Assembly (NCBI RefSeq): GCF_026151205.1 | Contig: NC_087076.1 | Location: 13,749,675 to 13,813,674, forward strand | Source of the DNA: Bolinopsis microptera | Lineage: Eukaryota; Ctenophora; Tentaculata; Lobata; Bolinopsidae | DNA length: 64,000 nt | Direction: 5' to 3' | In this document: positions 34,422 through 45,802 of the stretch, in pieces | Numbering within the stretch: position 1 is the stretch's first letter | Layout of the letters: each line of letters begins with the position of its first letter | Notes under the pieces: model-generated | The model's input: the letters and a program-made list of their open reading frames with translations, nothing else | The model's database searches: none | What the model was told of the DNA's origin: nothing | Position numbers and translations under genes: made by a program

Positions 34422-34785
34422 AAATACAAACTCTGGTTAAATTTGATAACGGTAACACAGACAGTTAACAGTTATTATCTCGCTTTTCTGCGATACTCAC
34501 GAAATTACTAGCATCATTTAAAAACAAGGGCCACAATAATACTATTGGTTGATTGGGGACTGGTCCGTAGTACCAGCCAATGTTTACTCAAAAAGTATAT
34601 ATTATACAGCATATAATTGTAATAAGTTAATATTCATCCCCGAAGGGCATGCAAATTATGATTGTGATTTTATCTATTAAAACAATTCAATTCAAATTTT
34701 ATTGGTCGAACTACAAAAGAATCACTTCTACAAAAGAATCACCTCCAATCAATTTAGAAATTTGCTGATCATATTGCAGTAAGCA
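34422..34785. other. Spacer between MATE copies B and C
   Basis: AT-rich, with an imperfect direct repeat (ACAAAAGAATCAC, twice at about 34713-34742). Includes the 3' flank of copy C. No gene seen. Confidence 0.4.
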
Positions 34786-36531
34786 TCAAATTTTCCCCCG
34801 AAGTAGTGAAACACAAGCCAAAGTAACACAAATTACGCCTGACACCAAGAACACGATAAGTACAGCTTTAACTTCTCCTCTATCTTCTCCTTCGTCAGCT
34901 GATCTCGCGTCTCCTGACATCTCTTTAAACGAACATTCCTCATCAAACAAATCCTGGTTGTTGTTTAAACCGTTTTCAGTGCTACATGTTGCAGATACGG
35001 TCCCTACTCCGACTTCCTCCCCTTCAGCCTTGTAAACTGGGTTGTCAAACCCTCTCCTTGATGCGACATTTTCAGAACTATCGGGAGTCGTTTTGGAAAC
35101 ACGCTGACGAGATTTCTCGATTTCTTCTCCAATATCCGTACTTAAAAACTTAACCAGAGCAGCGATGAGAATGATCGTATCAGCTATTATAAATCCAAGA
35201 AATATTCCAGTAACACCTAAATCAGTAAGAAAGATTGTCATTAGAATGAATGGAAGTCCGACTCCATAGCATGCAATACTCATAGACCAGGCTATGAAAC
35301 TTTGCTCCCCGAATGCGATCAAAACACCTTGGTTCATACAGATTTGAAAGTGATTCACTGTAAGACCAAGACATGCCAACCAAAATGTTGTTGTGAATAT
35401 GTTTACAACCTCTGGATCGTCCTGAAACATCCTCACCAAGTAACCTCGCAAAAGATAGGACCCCAAGGCTAAGGGCACTGCCTCGAGAAGGGTGTTTATC
35501 AGCGATAGCTTCAAGTATTTTTTAACGTCCAAGGAACTTCCTTTTGCAAGTGCTTTTCCTATCAGCGTTGCAGCTGCTCTGGAAATTGAAAAAGCTACTG
35601 ACCACCAAATTGCCATTATTTGAAAAAGGATAATCACGACAGAGAGGGTTGCCGTTCCAATGAATTGGCTGGTAAACGTTGATATTTCATACATTCCCAC
35701 CTCAGCAAAGCATAAAAGAGCTCCCGAAAAACCCATTTTAACCATAGGCTTCCAACCCAGCAAAACCTTGATGTTAAATCCATTCCAAGCAAGTACACCC
35801 CTCCTGATATATACTATTGTAATGCCCACTGCCAAAGCAGTTAAACGTCCTGTAATCGCAGCCAATCCAAGACCCTCCACCCCAAGTCCCAAAACTGATA
35901 CCAGTAGATAGTTTGCCAACAGGTGTGTAACTGCCATTACTACTGACACGATGTAAACGAATTTAGTCTGTCCTTGTATAGCAAAGTACTTTGAAATCAT
36001 CATCACAGAATAATCTAGATACTCTAATAGAACGGTCAGTCTCAAGTACTGCACTGCTATATCACGGAAATCATCAACACCGGTGACACCACCTTTGTCA
36101 AATGTCGGATAAAGACCTTCATTGGGCAGAATATCAATGACGTAGACTACATTGAGGTAAGGTCCTAAGAAGATAAGATTCACCAGTCCTCCTTGCAATA
36201 AACATTTTACCAGCACTGTTCCCAGCTCGTTACTGTCATCTGATCCGTAAACTTGTGGTCCGTACGTGTCGAATACAGAAGAGTAACCGAAGGAAGCAGA
36301 CATGACAACAACATTGTAAATAGTGTTGGCAAGACCTACTCCATCTAGGTGGGCCTGGTTGATCTTTCCGGCAAAGAGAATCGTGATGAAGGGCAACATT
36401 ACGACAGTTACTACTATTGATAGAAATGACGCTGTGAGTTTGACGAATTCCCATTCCTTGGATAGGTACTCCTGGACTATTGTTAAAAAGTGGTTCTGCA
36501 TCATATGAATGGAAGCGTCAAAAATCGACAA
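34786..36531 (-). CDS. MATE/SLC47-family transporter, copy C
   Basis: A single-exon frame of 581 codons. It has the same architecture as copy A: a short cytosolic N-terminus with a KEWEFVKLTASF block, the VFDTYGPQVYGS signature, two six-helix halves, the MNQGVLIAFGEQSFIAWSMS block in the second half, a long hydrophilic serine- and acid-rich tail and a thirteenth membrane segment (VFLVSGVICVTLACVSLLRG). A second ATG lies ten codons in (HMMQNHF), and alignment with copies D and E suggests that one could be the real start. Members of this group export organic cations. Long near-identical blocks with copies B and D indicate recent duplication or gene conversion. Confidence 0.9.
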   Translation of the reverse strand: MSIFDASIHMMQNHFLTIVQEYLSKEWEFVKLTASFLSIVVTVVMLPFITILFAGKINQAHLDGVGLANTIYNVVVMSASFGYSSVFDTYGPQVYGSDDSNELGTVLVKCLLQGGLVNLIFLGPYLNVVYVIDILPNEGLYPTFDKGGVTGVDDFRDIAVQYLRLTVLLEYLDYSVMMISKYFAIQGQTKFVYIVSVVMAVTHLLANYLLVSVLGLGVEGLGLAAITGRLTALAVGITIVYIRRGVLAWNGFNIKVLLGWKPMVKMGFSGALLCFAEVGMYEISTFTSQFIGTATLSVVIILFQIMAIWWSVAFSISRAAATLIGKALAKGSSLDVKKYLKLSLINTLLEAVPLALGSYLLRGYLVRMFQDDPEVVNIFTTTFWLACLGLTVNHFQICMNQGVLIAFGEQSFIAWSMSIACYGVGLPFILMTIFLTDLGVTGIFLGFIIADTIILIAALVKFLSTDIGEEIEKSRQRVSKTTPDSSENVASRRGFDNPVYKAEGEEVGVGTVSATCSTENGLNNNQDLFDEECSFKEMSGDARSADEGEDRGEVKAVLIVFLVSGVICVTLACVSLLRGKI

Positions 36532-36849
36532 AAAGGTCTGGAACTAAATCTCTTGCCTTGTGTGCCCCCTTATCTGTAGAATATGTAATTTGCAGATAAC
36601 ACTAATTGTGAATTGTTCTGTCACAGTACTGCAACAAAGATACTTTTTTAGGAATCAAATTACCAATCAGTAAGGTCCCAGGGCAATATTATTACATTAT
36701 ATTATTTCGCATATAAATAAATAAATATACGACATATTTCGAGGGAAAACCACGATATTATATTATGGAATATTACCAAATTATTGTTAAATGTTGTTAC
36801 AAACTAATTCAATTAAAAAAAATAATTGATTACAAAACTCCTTTTAAAA

Positions 36850-36925
36850 AATTTTTTCGAAAATATTTGTTGAAAAAATTTTGCGCGCAAAATTTTTTCA
36901 AGAAATATTTTCGAAAATATTATAT
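36850..36925. repeat. Imperfect AT-rich palindrome
   Basis: Arms TTTCGAAAATATTTGTTGAA and TTCAAGAAATATTTTCGAAA flank a GCGCGC centre at about 36882-36888. The arms are about 33 bp with few mismatches. Probably a MITE or foldback; no target duplication is obvious. Confidence 0.6.
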
Positions 36926-37239
36926 ATATATTTTGATATTTTCACGATATCCGAAATCATGACATCCGAAATCATGATATCTTGTCATGAGTTACAAATA
37001 TCTGAGAAAGTTAACGAATATTTTCACCTGCCTTTTCTAGGCAAAACATGACACGAGAAACGTTTCCCCATATTTGATGAGATGAACGAATATCTGACAT
37101 ATCTGAAGGGGGATATCATTATATAAAAATATCCTTGTGTTTGAAGAATTATATCAAAATAGTTAAGAATTTTTCAATAAATTTTCCCAGGACTCGCCTG
37201 TAGCGGGCTTTGCCCCCCTGGATCGGGCTCTGCCACTTT

Positions 37240-37480
37240 GGATCATTGTGGGGCCGAAAAATACCCCATCGGGTGATAAAAACCACGACATTTTTCACCC
37301 AGATATAATAATATACGACACATTTTTAATGATATTGACCCGGGAGTAGGGTAGGGTAGATAGAAGAGTTAAGTTTAGACTGACTTATATCGTGAATCGT
37401 GATGTAATGTATAGCCCTTTAATCATTCGCACAGCGCACTTTACATGAAACATTCAAGGTATGCTTCAAGGTAGGGTAGA
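37240..37480. repeat. Dispersed repeat, copy 1 (second copy about 38515-38710)
   Basis: Shared segments, in order: an ATACCCCATCGGG-like start, CCACGACATTTTTCA, then ATGCTTCAAGGTAGGGTAGATT. The second copy lies inside broken MATE copy D, so it probably inserted there. The family is unknown. Confidence 0.55.
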
Positions 37481-37673
37481 TTCAACGCAAATCATGCTAA
37501 GTTTCGAGAGTACACACTGCACTTTAGATATACTGTCAAGAGACAACGATAATTATTTAATTTGTCGGGTTCTATTCATCCTTATTGCTAGTGATATTAA
37601 CGAGTAAGGTATTTAAAAATTAAACCTTTAAACTAGTAACATTTTTGATCAAAGCACCTTTAGCTCTTTAGCT

Positions 37674-37795
37674 TTAGCTTATCGTCTAGCTTCTTCTTCG
37701 TCTACATCCAACAGATCCTGGTTGTTTAAACCGTTTCCAGTACCGGTCGCGGTTCATGGAGATACGGTCCCTACTCCTACTTCCTTCAGAGAGGC
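37674..37795 (-). pseudogene. MATE transporter tail fragment
   Basis: About 120 bp matches the cytosolic-tail coding region of copies C and D (GATCCTGGTTGT, AAACCGTTT, TACGGTCCCTACTCC) but stands alone, upstream of the duplicated flank at 37835. It is a relic of a further MATE duplication. Confidence 0.6.
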
Positions 37796-38031
37796 CTAGT
37801 TGTGTACAGTATTGTTTTGTATACATTTTTGATTTACAAGTCACGTCCGAATCACGAAAATGAAAATATTTGGTCGTTACAACCCATTCTCCTCTATGAA
37901 CCAGTCCGGTAATCAATAAAACTAGCAAAAAATTATCCATCAGCAATAATAAAATATATCTTAAAAGGGTCACTTAAAACTGCAGAACAAACATTGCCAA
38001 ATTATTGGACTTTTAATAATATGAACCTAAT

Positions 38032-40571
38032 TTAGCCCCGTAGTAGTGACACACAAGCTAAAATAACACAAATTACGCCTGACACCAAGAACACGATAAG
38101 TACAGCTTTAACTTCTCGTCTAGCTTCTCCTTTATCAGATCCTGACATATTCTGTCTAAACGAACGTTCCTCATCCAACAGATCCTGGTTGTTGTTTAAA
38201 CCGTTTTCAGTGCTAGATATTGCAGATACGGTCCCTACTCCGACTTCCTCCCCTTCAGCCTTGTAAACTGGGTTGTCAAACCCTCTCCTTGATGCGACAT
38301 TTTCAGTCGTTTTGGAAACACGCTGACGAGATTTCTCGATTTCTCCATCGATGTCCGTCCTGGAAATTTTGACTAGTGCAGGTATGAGAATGATCACATC
38401 AGATATTATCCAACCAAGAAATATTCCAGTAACACCTAAATCAGAGAGGAAGATTGTAAATAAATTCCAGATGGAAGCGCTCCCCCGTAGCACGCATCTG
38501 TCCACTATGAAGCTTGTCCCAAAAATACCATCGGGATAACCACGTCATTTTTCAAAGTGATACATAAAACACACATTAATGTCAACCCGAAATGGTAGGT
38601 GCAAAAATTAAGTTAGACGACATCGGATCGTGATGAATAATAGCCCATTTTCATCGCAAAGCATAGAGAAACTCAAGGAATGCTTCAAGGTAGGGTAGAT
38701 TAACGAAATATGTAAGTTTTAGTACAAGATTTAGAAACGTCCAAGGAAACGTAATTCAATGTATTTTCTCTATCATCTTGCTAGTTTCTCGGAAGATTAA
38801 AATTGCCTTAACTGACACATTTAACAAGACTTTAAACTTATTAACTATACTTACGACAGAGTTTTCCGTTCCAAGAATTGGTTTGGGTTAAACCGTTATA
38901 TTTCATAATGGCCTATTTCCCAGAAGCCGAAAGTGGACATAATGTTTTTCATACTTTAACCAACAGCCAAAAAAAAAAAATTTGGTGTAAACCATTTCCA
39001 AGGAACACACCCCTCTTTAAAACCTAGCAAAAATTTCCACTCCAAAATGATACAAGGATACAAAACCAGAACAAAAGTGATAAATTACTTTAATATATAA
39101 CAATAAGTTGTAAATCAAGCAAATAATTAACACAATTCCTAAAGATTACGATGTAAGCATAATCTTTAGATTTATTATAATGCTATTTTAAAACAACGTA
39201 AACAGATCTTGTATGGTTCAAACTTTTAAGTGCTAATATGCAATATGCACTATCGACTATTTCAGCCTGAAACTGGGCACCTCTTTAGAGCGACATTATT
39301 TGTCTTTTCAAACACGACTTGAAGATTGTCTCTGTCGCAGTGATGTGTTCTGATTTGTGTGGTAGAGCAATACACATCAGTATATGTATGGATGAAAGAA
39401 ATTTCCTCCCTAAATCGAAGGAGAGAGTAAAAGAATCAATGACGGACGTAGTCGCAATGCTCAAGTCAGGCTTAAAGCTTTGCAACAAAGCATAGGGCAC
39501 AACGTTCTTATCTGTGGTTAAAGTGGTTTCACTGTAAGCCCCTGCCCCGATAAGTTGTGCGCATAATAAATGTACGACTTGATTCGAAAATCCGCCAAGT
39601 ATTTTGAAAATGGGCCGAGGCAATGCTCCAAAGGTTGAAACAGTTTATTAAGTTATAAATTATAGTTTTAGCGAGGAAAGCCTTGCAGCTTTCCTATCAC
39701 GATTGCGTTCCCTCTGGTAATTGACAAATGCTTGGGGACACGAGCTTGATAATTTAGAAGAGAGGGGTGAATTGAATTTGGTGAGAACTTTGATGATTTG
39801 TACACCATGAAAAGCCGAAAGAGTTGACTCCAGATTTAATGCACCAGAATGATTCTTTTCAGGAATATCACCCCGCCCTTCATAGCAAATCTATGCAACT
39901 GTTAAAGCTATTACGCGTCCTGTAATTGCAGCCAATCCAAGACCCTCAACTCCTAGTCCCAAAACTGATACCAGTAGATAGTTTGCCAACAGGTGTGTAA
40001 CTGCCATTACTACTGACACAATGTAAACGAATTTAGTCTGTCCTTGTATAGCAAAGTACTTTGAAATCATCATCACAGAATAATCTAGATACTCTAATAG
40101 AACGGTCAGTCTCAAGTACTGCACTGCTATATCACGGAAATCATCAACGTCGACGTTACCACCTCCACCTAAAGTCGGATAGAGACCTTTATTGGGCAAC
40201 ATATCAATAACATAGACGAGATTGAGATACGGTCCTAAGATTATCAGATGCACTAGTCCGCCTTGCAATAAACATTTTACCAGCACTGTTCCTAGCTCAC
40301 TACTCTCAACTGATCCATAAACTTGTGGTCCGTACGTGTCAAACACAGAGGAGTAGCCGGAGGAAACGGACAAGACTACAACATTATAGATAGTGTTGGC
40401 AAGGCCTACCCCATCTAGGTGGGCCTGGTTGATGTTTCCAGCAAAGATCACAGTGATGAAAGGCATCATAACCGAAGTGACTACAATGGTAAGAAATGAC
40501 GCTGAGAGTTTGACAAATTCCCATTCTTTGGAGAGATATTCCTGAACCTTTGCTGAAAAACGGTACTGCAT
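38032..40571 (-). pseudogene. MATE transporter copy D, split by about 1.4 kb of unrelated sequence
   Basis: The N-terminal part (40571 to 39891, 226 codons, first six helices) and the C-terminal part (about 38505 to 38032, last two core helices, tail and thirteenth segment) are both open. Between them, 38510-39890 has no MATE homology and contains a copy of the 37240 repeat. The intervening helices are missing. The N-terminal part is a mosaic: 39961-40148 differs from copy C by one base, whereas 40201-40278 is identical to copy E. A truncated protein could be made, but transport activity is unlikely. Confidence 0.85.
38710..39890. other. Unrelated insert within MATE copy D
   Basis: AT-rich. 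The minus-strand frame at 39285-39623 (112 codons) has no recognisable domain. No transposon ends identified, so how this segment arrived is unclear. Confidence 0.35.
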
Positions 40572-41078
40572 TTTAAGAAGAAAAGCAGCAAAATTCGAAC
40601 GAAAAATGTTTTGAAATCGTTCTCGTGGCTTGAGTAACTCCTTATCTTATTTTGCTGATTAGCGGAAGTGCAGCATCTTATCTTTAATTAAAGAGTTGCT
40701 TTGTGGCCTCACTTTATGCAGCTCTTTTTACGACGTCTCTCATAATTCAACTTTGACCTGTTTCGTCACCCAGAACTCAGGTACCACAATACCACATATT
40801 TTGGGATCAAATTACATAGCAGGTACAAGATTCAAGTGAGGTCTCGTACAGGTTTAGATTTGATAACAATAAAATTATTAATTTAAAATGGAAACTATCA
40901 CTGAAAATTATTGTATTGTAATTATTCACTCATCCATCAAGTTTAAACATTTGCATGGAACGATAATTGAAATACACAGTACCGGAATCACTTGAAATTT
41001 AGATAAAATGCATAAACTTAGCAGATCATAAAATTGTCTCGTAAAAAATAGATTTTATAATTCATAAAACAATGCATA

Positions 41079-42788
41079 CTATCTTATAAATGACACACTC
41101 CCTAAAGTTACACAAACTATCGCTGCTGCAATATACGCGATCATTACATTTCGAGGTTCACGACTGTCCGCAATATCCGTCTCATTCTGTCCAATATCAG
41201 TGCTGTCGTCAGCTACAGCATTTCCAACATTGTTCTCTTCCATCCCCATATTTACATGTCCTTGACATGATATGTCGTCAGACTTCCGGGCGCAGATTAT
41301 CAGATCCTGATCAGAGACGTTGTAACCTGGTGCAGCAATATTCCCTGGTCTATCTCCATCAGTTCTGAAAGGAGAATCTCTTGAAACTCTGAGCTTCGTC
41401 TTTTCCATCTCCTTGTCAATGTCGATCCTCCAAATTTTTAAGGCCCCTGCTAGGAGTGTCGTTGTGTCAGATAATATCCATCCCAAGATAACCCCAGTAA
41501 CTCCAAGATCAGTGAAGAAGATGGTCAGGATAATGAAAGGAAGTCCAATACCATAGCAAGCGATACTCATTGTCCAGGCTATGAACTTTTGCCGACCGAA
41601 TGCTACGAGTATTCCTTGGTTGAGGCTATTCATAAAGTGATTGATTGGAAGGCCGAGGCACGCCAGCCAAAAAGTCCCATCGTATAAATCCATAATTTGC
41701 TCATCGTTGGAAAATATTTGCACCAAGTACCTTCTTAGGAAATAAGAAATAATAGCAAGGGGTACAGATTCTAGAGCAGTGTTAACAAGTGTCAGTTTTA
41801 TGTAGAGTTTCACATTCTTTACATTCCCGTTCCCCAAAGCAGTGCCGATCAATGTTGCTGCTGTCCTGGCAATCCCGAAGGTAATTGCCCACCAAATTGA
41901 CAATATTTGTACTAGAATGATTATAACTGACAGGGCGTTGCGACCATCGAACTGACTGCAAAATGTTGAAATTTCATACAGTGCCATCTCAGCAAAACAA
42001 TTAATCGCTCCTGAAACTCCAAGCTTTACCATTGGTTTCCAGCCAATCAATGTTTTGAAACCAATCCCGCTCCAAACGAATTCTTCTCTTTTGACCTTGA
42101 CAATAAAGATGAGCAGTGAAACTGCAAGAGGAACAGCTCGACCAATAATCGCTGCAATTCCAAGACCATTGACACCCATATTTAGAACTGAGACAAGACC
42201 ATAATTAGCTGCCACATGAGTTGCTATCATTGCTCCTGAGACTATGTAGACAAACTTGGTCTGTCCTTGTACAGCAAAGTACTTGGAAATCATCATCACA
42301 GCATAATCTAAATACTCTACAAACGCTGTTAGTCTCAAATACTGTACCGCTATATCGCGGAAATCGTCCGCCACAATTGTCTCTTCCCCTGAATGGAGGC
42401 CTTCGGTGGGCAGCATATCAATAACATAGACGAGATTGAGATACGGTCCTAAGATTATCAGATGCACTAGTCCGCCTTGCAATAAACATTTTGTCAGCAC
42501 TGTTCCCAGCTCACTGCTCTTCGCTGATCCGTGAACTTGTGGTCCGTACGTGTCAAACACGGAAGAGTAGCCGGAGGAAACGGCTAACACAAAAACGCCA
42601 TACAAAGTATTAGCAAGTCCTACCCCGTCAAGATGAGCTTTGTCAATATGTCCAGCAAAGAGTAGTGTAATGAAGGCCATCATCACCCCTGTAACAATGA
42701 TGGAGAGGAAGGAAATTGATAGCTTGGTAAACTCCCATTCTTTGGCAAGAACCTGTCTCATGCTGCTACTTGAGAAAAATTGGAGCAT
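41079..42788 (-). CDS. MATE/SLC47-family transporter, copy E
   Basis: A single-exon frame of 569 codons from ATG at 42788. The KEWEFTKLSISF block precedes the first membrane segment, and VFDTYGPQVHGS replaces the tyrosine of the usual motif with histidine. The second-half block LNQGILVAFGRQKFIAWTMS and the thirteenth C-terminal segment (IAAAIVCVTLGSVSFIR) are present. The tail is rich in aspartate and serine. It is the promoter-proximal gene of the minus-strand cluster and lies about 3 kb from SLC25A46 in divergent orientation. Function: proton- or sodium-coupled export of small organic molecules, substrate unknown. Confidence 0.9.
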   Translation of the reverse strand: MLQFFSSSSMRQVLAKEWEFTKLSISFLSIIVTGVMMAFITLLFAGHIDKAHLDGVGLANTLYGVFVLAVSSGYSSVFDTYGPQVHGSAKSSELGTVLTKCLLQGGLVHLIILGPYLNLVYVIDMLPTEGLHSGEETIVADDFRDIAVQYLRLTAFVEYLDYAVMMISKYFAVQGQTKFVYIVSGAMIATHVAANYGLVSVLNMGVNGLGIAAIIGRAVPLAVSLLIFIVKVKREEFVWSGIGFKTLIGWKPMVKLGVSGAINCFAEMALYEISTFCSQFDGRNALSVIIILVQILSIWWAITFGIARTAATLIGTALGNGNVKNVKLYIKLTLVNTALESVPLAIISYFLRRYLVQIFSNDEQIMDLYDGTFWLACLGLPINHFMNSLNQGILVAFGRQKFIAWTMSIACYGIGLPFIILTIFFTDLGVTGVILGWILSDTTTLLAGALKIWRIDIDKEMEKTKLRVSRDSPFRTDGDRPGNIAAPGYNVSDQDLIICARKSDDISCQGHVNMGMEENNVGNAVADDSTDIGQNETDIADSREPRNVMIAYIAAAIVCVTLGSVSFIR

Positions 42789-45700
42789 TGTGAAAGAGCA
42801 ACAAAACGGTATAATTCGGTATTCAATGTGAATATTGGACGTAATAAAATTGATTTGCTCTTATCTTGATTCTGAAAATTTGTAATAATGAATAAATGAT
42901 GAACTCTAAATTAGTGGCTGTGTTGAATGACATCATCCGCACGTGCGGAACAGCGTTTACCACTTTTTATGGCACACTTTTATTGGTAGTTTACGTGGCC
43001 CGAAATTGTCTGTAATTTGATAAAAATTTAAAGATTGTTGATAAAAATATCTCTGAACACATATTATATATTGCACCTACACTGTATATATGCAGGATTC
43101 ACCCATTGCTGTCCGTGAACTACCAGGCACCACCGTAATTATATTATTAGATATAACAATGTCACGACCTACCTACCACTACCAGAAGCTATGAACTAGC
43201 TTCCAGTCTTGTTTAAACTTATCTTCAAGTCTCAGAATGAATCATGAATGTCTAATTAATGGCAAGGTGTTTTTTATTTTCCTCGAGTCTGTTAAAATTT
43301 CATACTGGTCAGACCGCATAATTATAATTGAGAGAATGATGCAATTAGTGAATTAGTACAACACAGCTTATCAATAACTGATGACGAGCAGTGAGCACTA
43401 TTATTTTGGTGAGTTGTAAGCATTCGAATTTCGGTGCTTTAAATACCAAACTTTACTAATTTAAAATAGACAATGTTGAGGTTACCTTGCATATAATGTT
43501 TGTTGCTAATGTATAAATGTGGTTTACTGGCACACGTGACAGTAATTCTGTGGTTTGATTGGTCAATTGCTGTCACGTGTCAAAAAAACATGCCTCACCA
43601 GAATCCACATCTATAATATTAAATTAAGAATATCTGAAAATTATCTCAAGCTATAAATATAACAGCAAACAAAGCACTACTAAGCGGGAAATGTCAAAAG
43701 AATCTGACACTCAAAGTGGCACCAATATTGTATATTATTTTCGAACGGTTCTCTGATTATACATTTTTCTTCCGATTTAACTGAAATGCCGCGAATTAAT
43801 TCGCGCGAATTTCATGCACCGGGTTACAGAAAATATGTGGTTTAGAAAATGAAATGGTTTAAAGAAGTTGTGAGGCTGCAACAACTGCGTAATGTGAATA
43901 TGCTGTGGTGTGTCCATCCTGATGGCATATCGATAGCACTGTTGGTCAAGTGACCATAAAATGTTCTGAGTGAAATGATTTTGTTTAACTATTATCACTC
44001 CTTCATCAAAACTAATATCGATGAAATCGACCGAAAATCATTATTTATACTGTGCCCATATCAACCATCCAAAACATCAAAGGCACAGATTGCAAGATGA
44101 GTCTTGGTTTAAGTTAAACTGACAGCATCGAAAATTTGAAACTGACAGCATTGCAAATAATCAAACAAAACGACAGAAAATGGTTGACTTTATTGAAATC
44201 AAATCTAATTTGAAAACAATCACCTTTCGACTGCAATCAATGACCTGACATTACTTCAATACTTCCTTTGTCTTTATGATAATATGATAATGGACAATAG
44301 TGAACCTTTTCAATTAACCACGTGGCTTCTCAGTGACTATCATTTTCACTGTCTCTTTAGACCCACCCATTTCAGTACAAACGTGGCTGGCGGCAAACTC
44401 AATTTAGAAACCTGGAGCCTGATTATAATTTCGGGTCCTGTGAGAGACGATTTTTTGTTGCCACTCAAACTCTTTCATGATTTTATGTTCTATCACGTTT
44501 TTCTTTTCTTCAGGCCACCAAAGTTACCGCTAACTGATAATCTGGTTAGCGATTTTGTTCAGAATGGTATTCGATAATCATCTAATATTTACGTCTTCAG
44601 TTTACAAATCAGTGAAACACAAATTATGAGTGTATAGATGTGGATTCTCGTGCGGAAGTGAGGCACATTTGTTTACTTTTAATATGAAGTACCTGTTCAG
44701 CACAAGAAAGAGGTGATACACATTTTGTATTATGGAACGCTTGTAACGCTTGTAACTCCTGCTACCCTGGCCTTCCTGTAACCCCCCTCCCCCCCCCCCC
44801 CCCCCCCCCCCCCCTTTGAAGGTCCCGATTTATTTTCTGAACGAAAGCATCAAAATGCTGGCAGTTTATAACATACCTGTAAAGGTCACGACCGTCGGCT
44901 ATATGTACCAAGGTCTTGAAGGACGATACAATTTAGACAGAATACTTGAGACTTGAGAACTTACCTACATTTTTACTTCAGGTTTAGAGAAAAGTCTGGA
45001 GGTGGAGCTCGTTGAGACAGTGCAGTAGAATACAACATTCCAAACATAACAAACTTGTAATGTTATTGTAACGACTAAAGTTGCCGAAGAATCAACATTT
45101 AAATCAAAACCCACACACTGAACGTTTATTAATGTTGACTGTTAAGATGTTACTAGTTAATCTACTATCTAGATCTTCTGTTGAGAAACTTCAAACTGCT
45201 ATGTAAATAAGCTGTTAGTTTCGTTTATTTTCTTTTTGATACGCTGGATACTCTTACCACTTTGAACTTTTAAGGGTCAGGGTTGTTTATTGTAATTCAA
45301 AGACGGAGCTCTTGTAAAGTTATAGTAAGGTGGTGATTTTCATTAGATGAAGACTGGCCAGATTTGAACGTCATCCAATTTATTTTTTCAGTATTTTCTG
45401 GTTTTAATGAACTTCATTTAGATTATTGATTAAGATTTAAGACATATTGTTGTGTTAAATCTCAATTTCGATTGTATTTTAGCATCTTAAATTAATTTGT
45501 TTGGTACATTGCTCTGATTGATCACTGTGTTGAATGTATTTAAATTACATTAATAATGCCATTCAAAGATTATTCTAACTATGGTATGTACAATAACTGC
45601 CGTGAAGCATCATACAACTTACTCTATACGCTACAAATCGCTATAAATCCAAGAAAATTGAAAGTAAGCCTACCTTAACTAATATTATATGTAGTAATAA

Positions 45701-45802
45701 TGAAAAACGTCAGTCATTTTATCAAAAATTAACATGTGACAACAACCTGCTATGCTCAGTTTAGCAGGATGTAAAAAAGAAGTACCCTAGACCTGGTCCC
45801 TC
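42789..45802. other. 3-kb intergenic region between MATE copy E and SLC25A46
   Basis: No gene supported. It holds a CACGTG foldback (43515-43614) and a poly(C) tract of about 30 bases (44785-44814, with a short CCCCCCTCC lead-in), which may be polymorphic or poorly sequenced. The frame at 44284-44577 has no protein-like features. Divergent promoters are expected at both ends. Confidence 0.5.
43515..43614. mobile_element. Short palindromic element with CACGTGAC arms, copy 1
   Basis: The outer arms pair GTGGTTTACTGG with CCAGAATCCAC. The inner arms pair CACGTGACAG with CTGTCACGTG around a GATTGGTCAATT core. A similar structure lies at 59230-59340. Probably a MITE family. Confidence 0.45.

Noticed and set aside
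39285-39623. 112-codon minus-strand frame in the insert of MATE copy D
   Set aside because: No recognisable domain, no supporting splice or repeat context, and composition typical of chance frames in this region.
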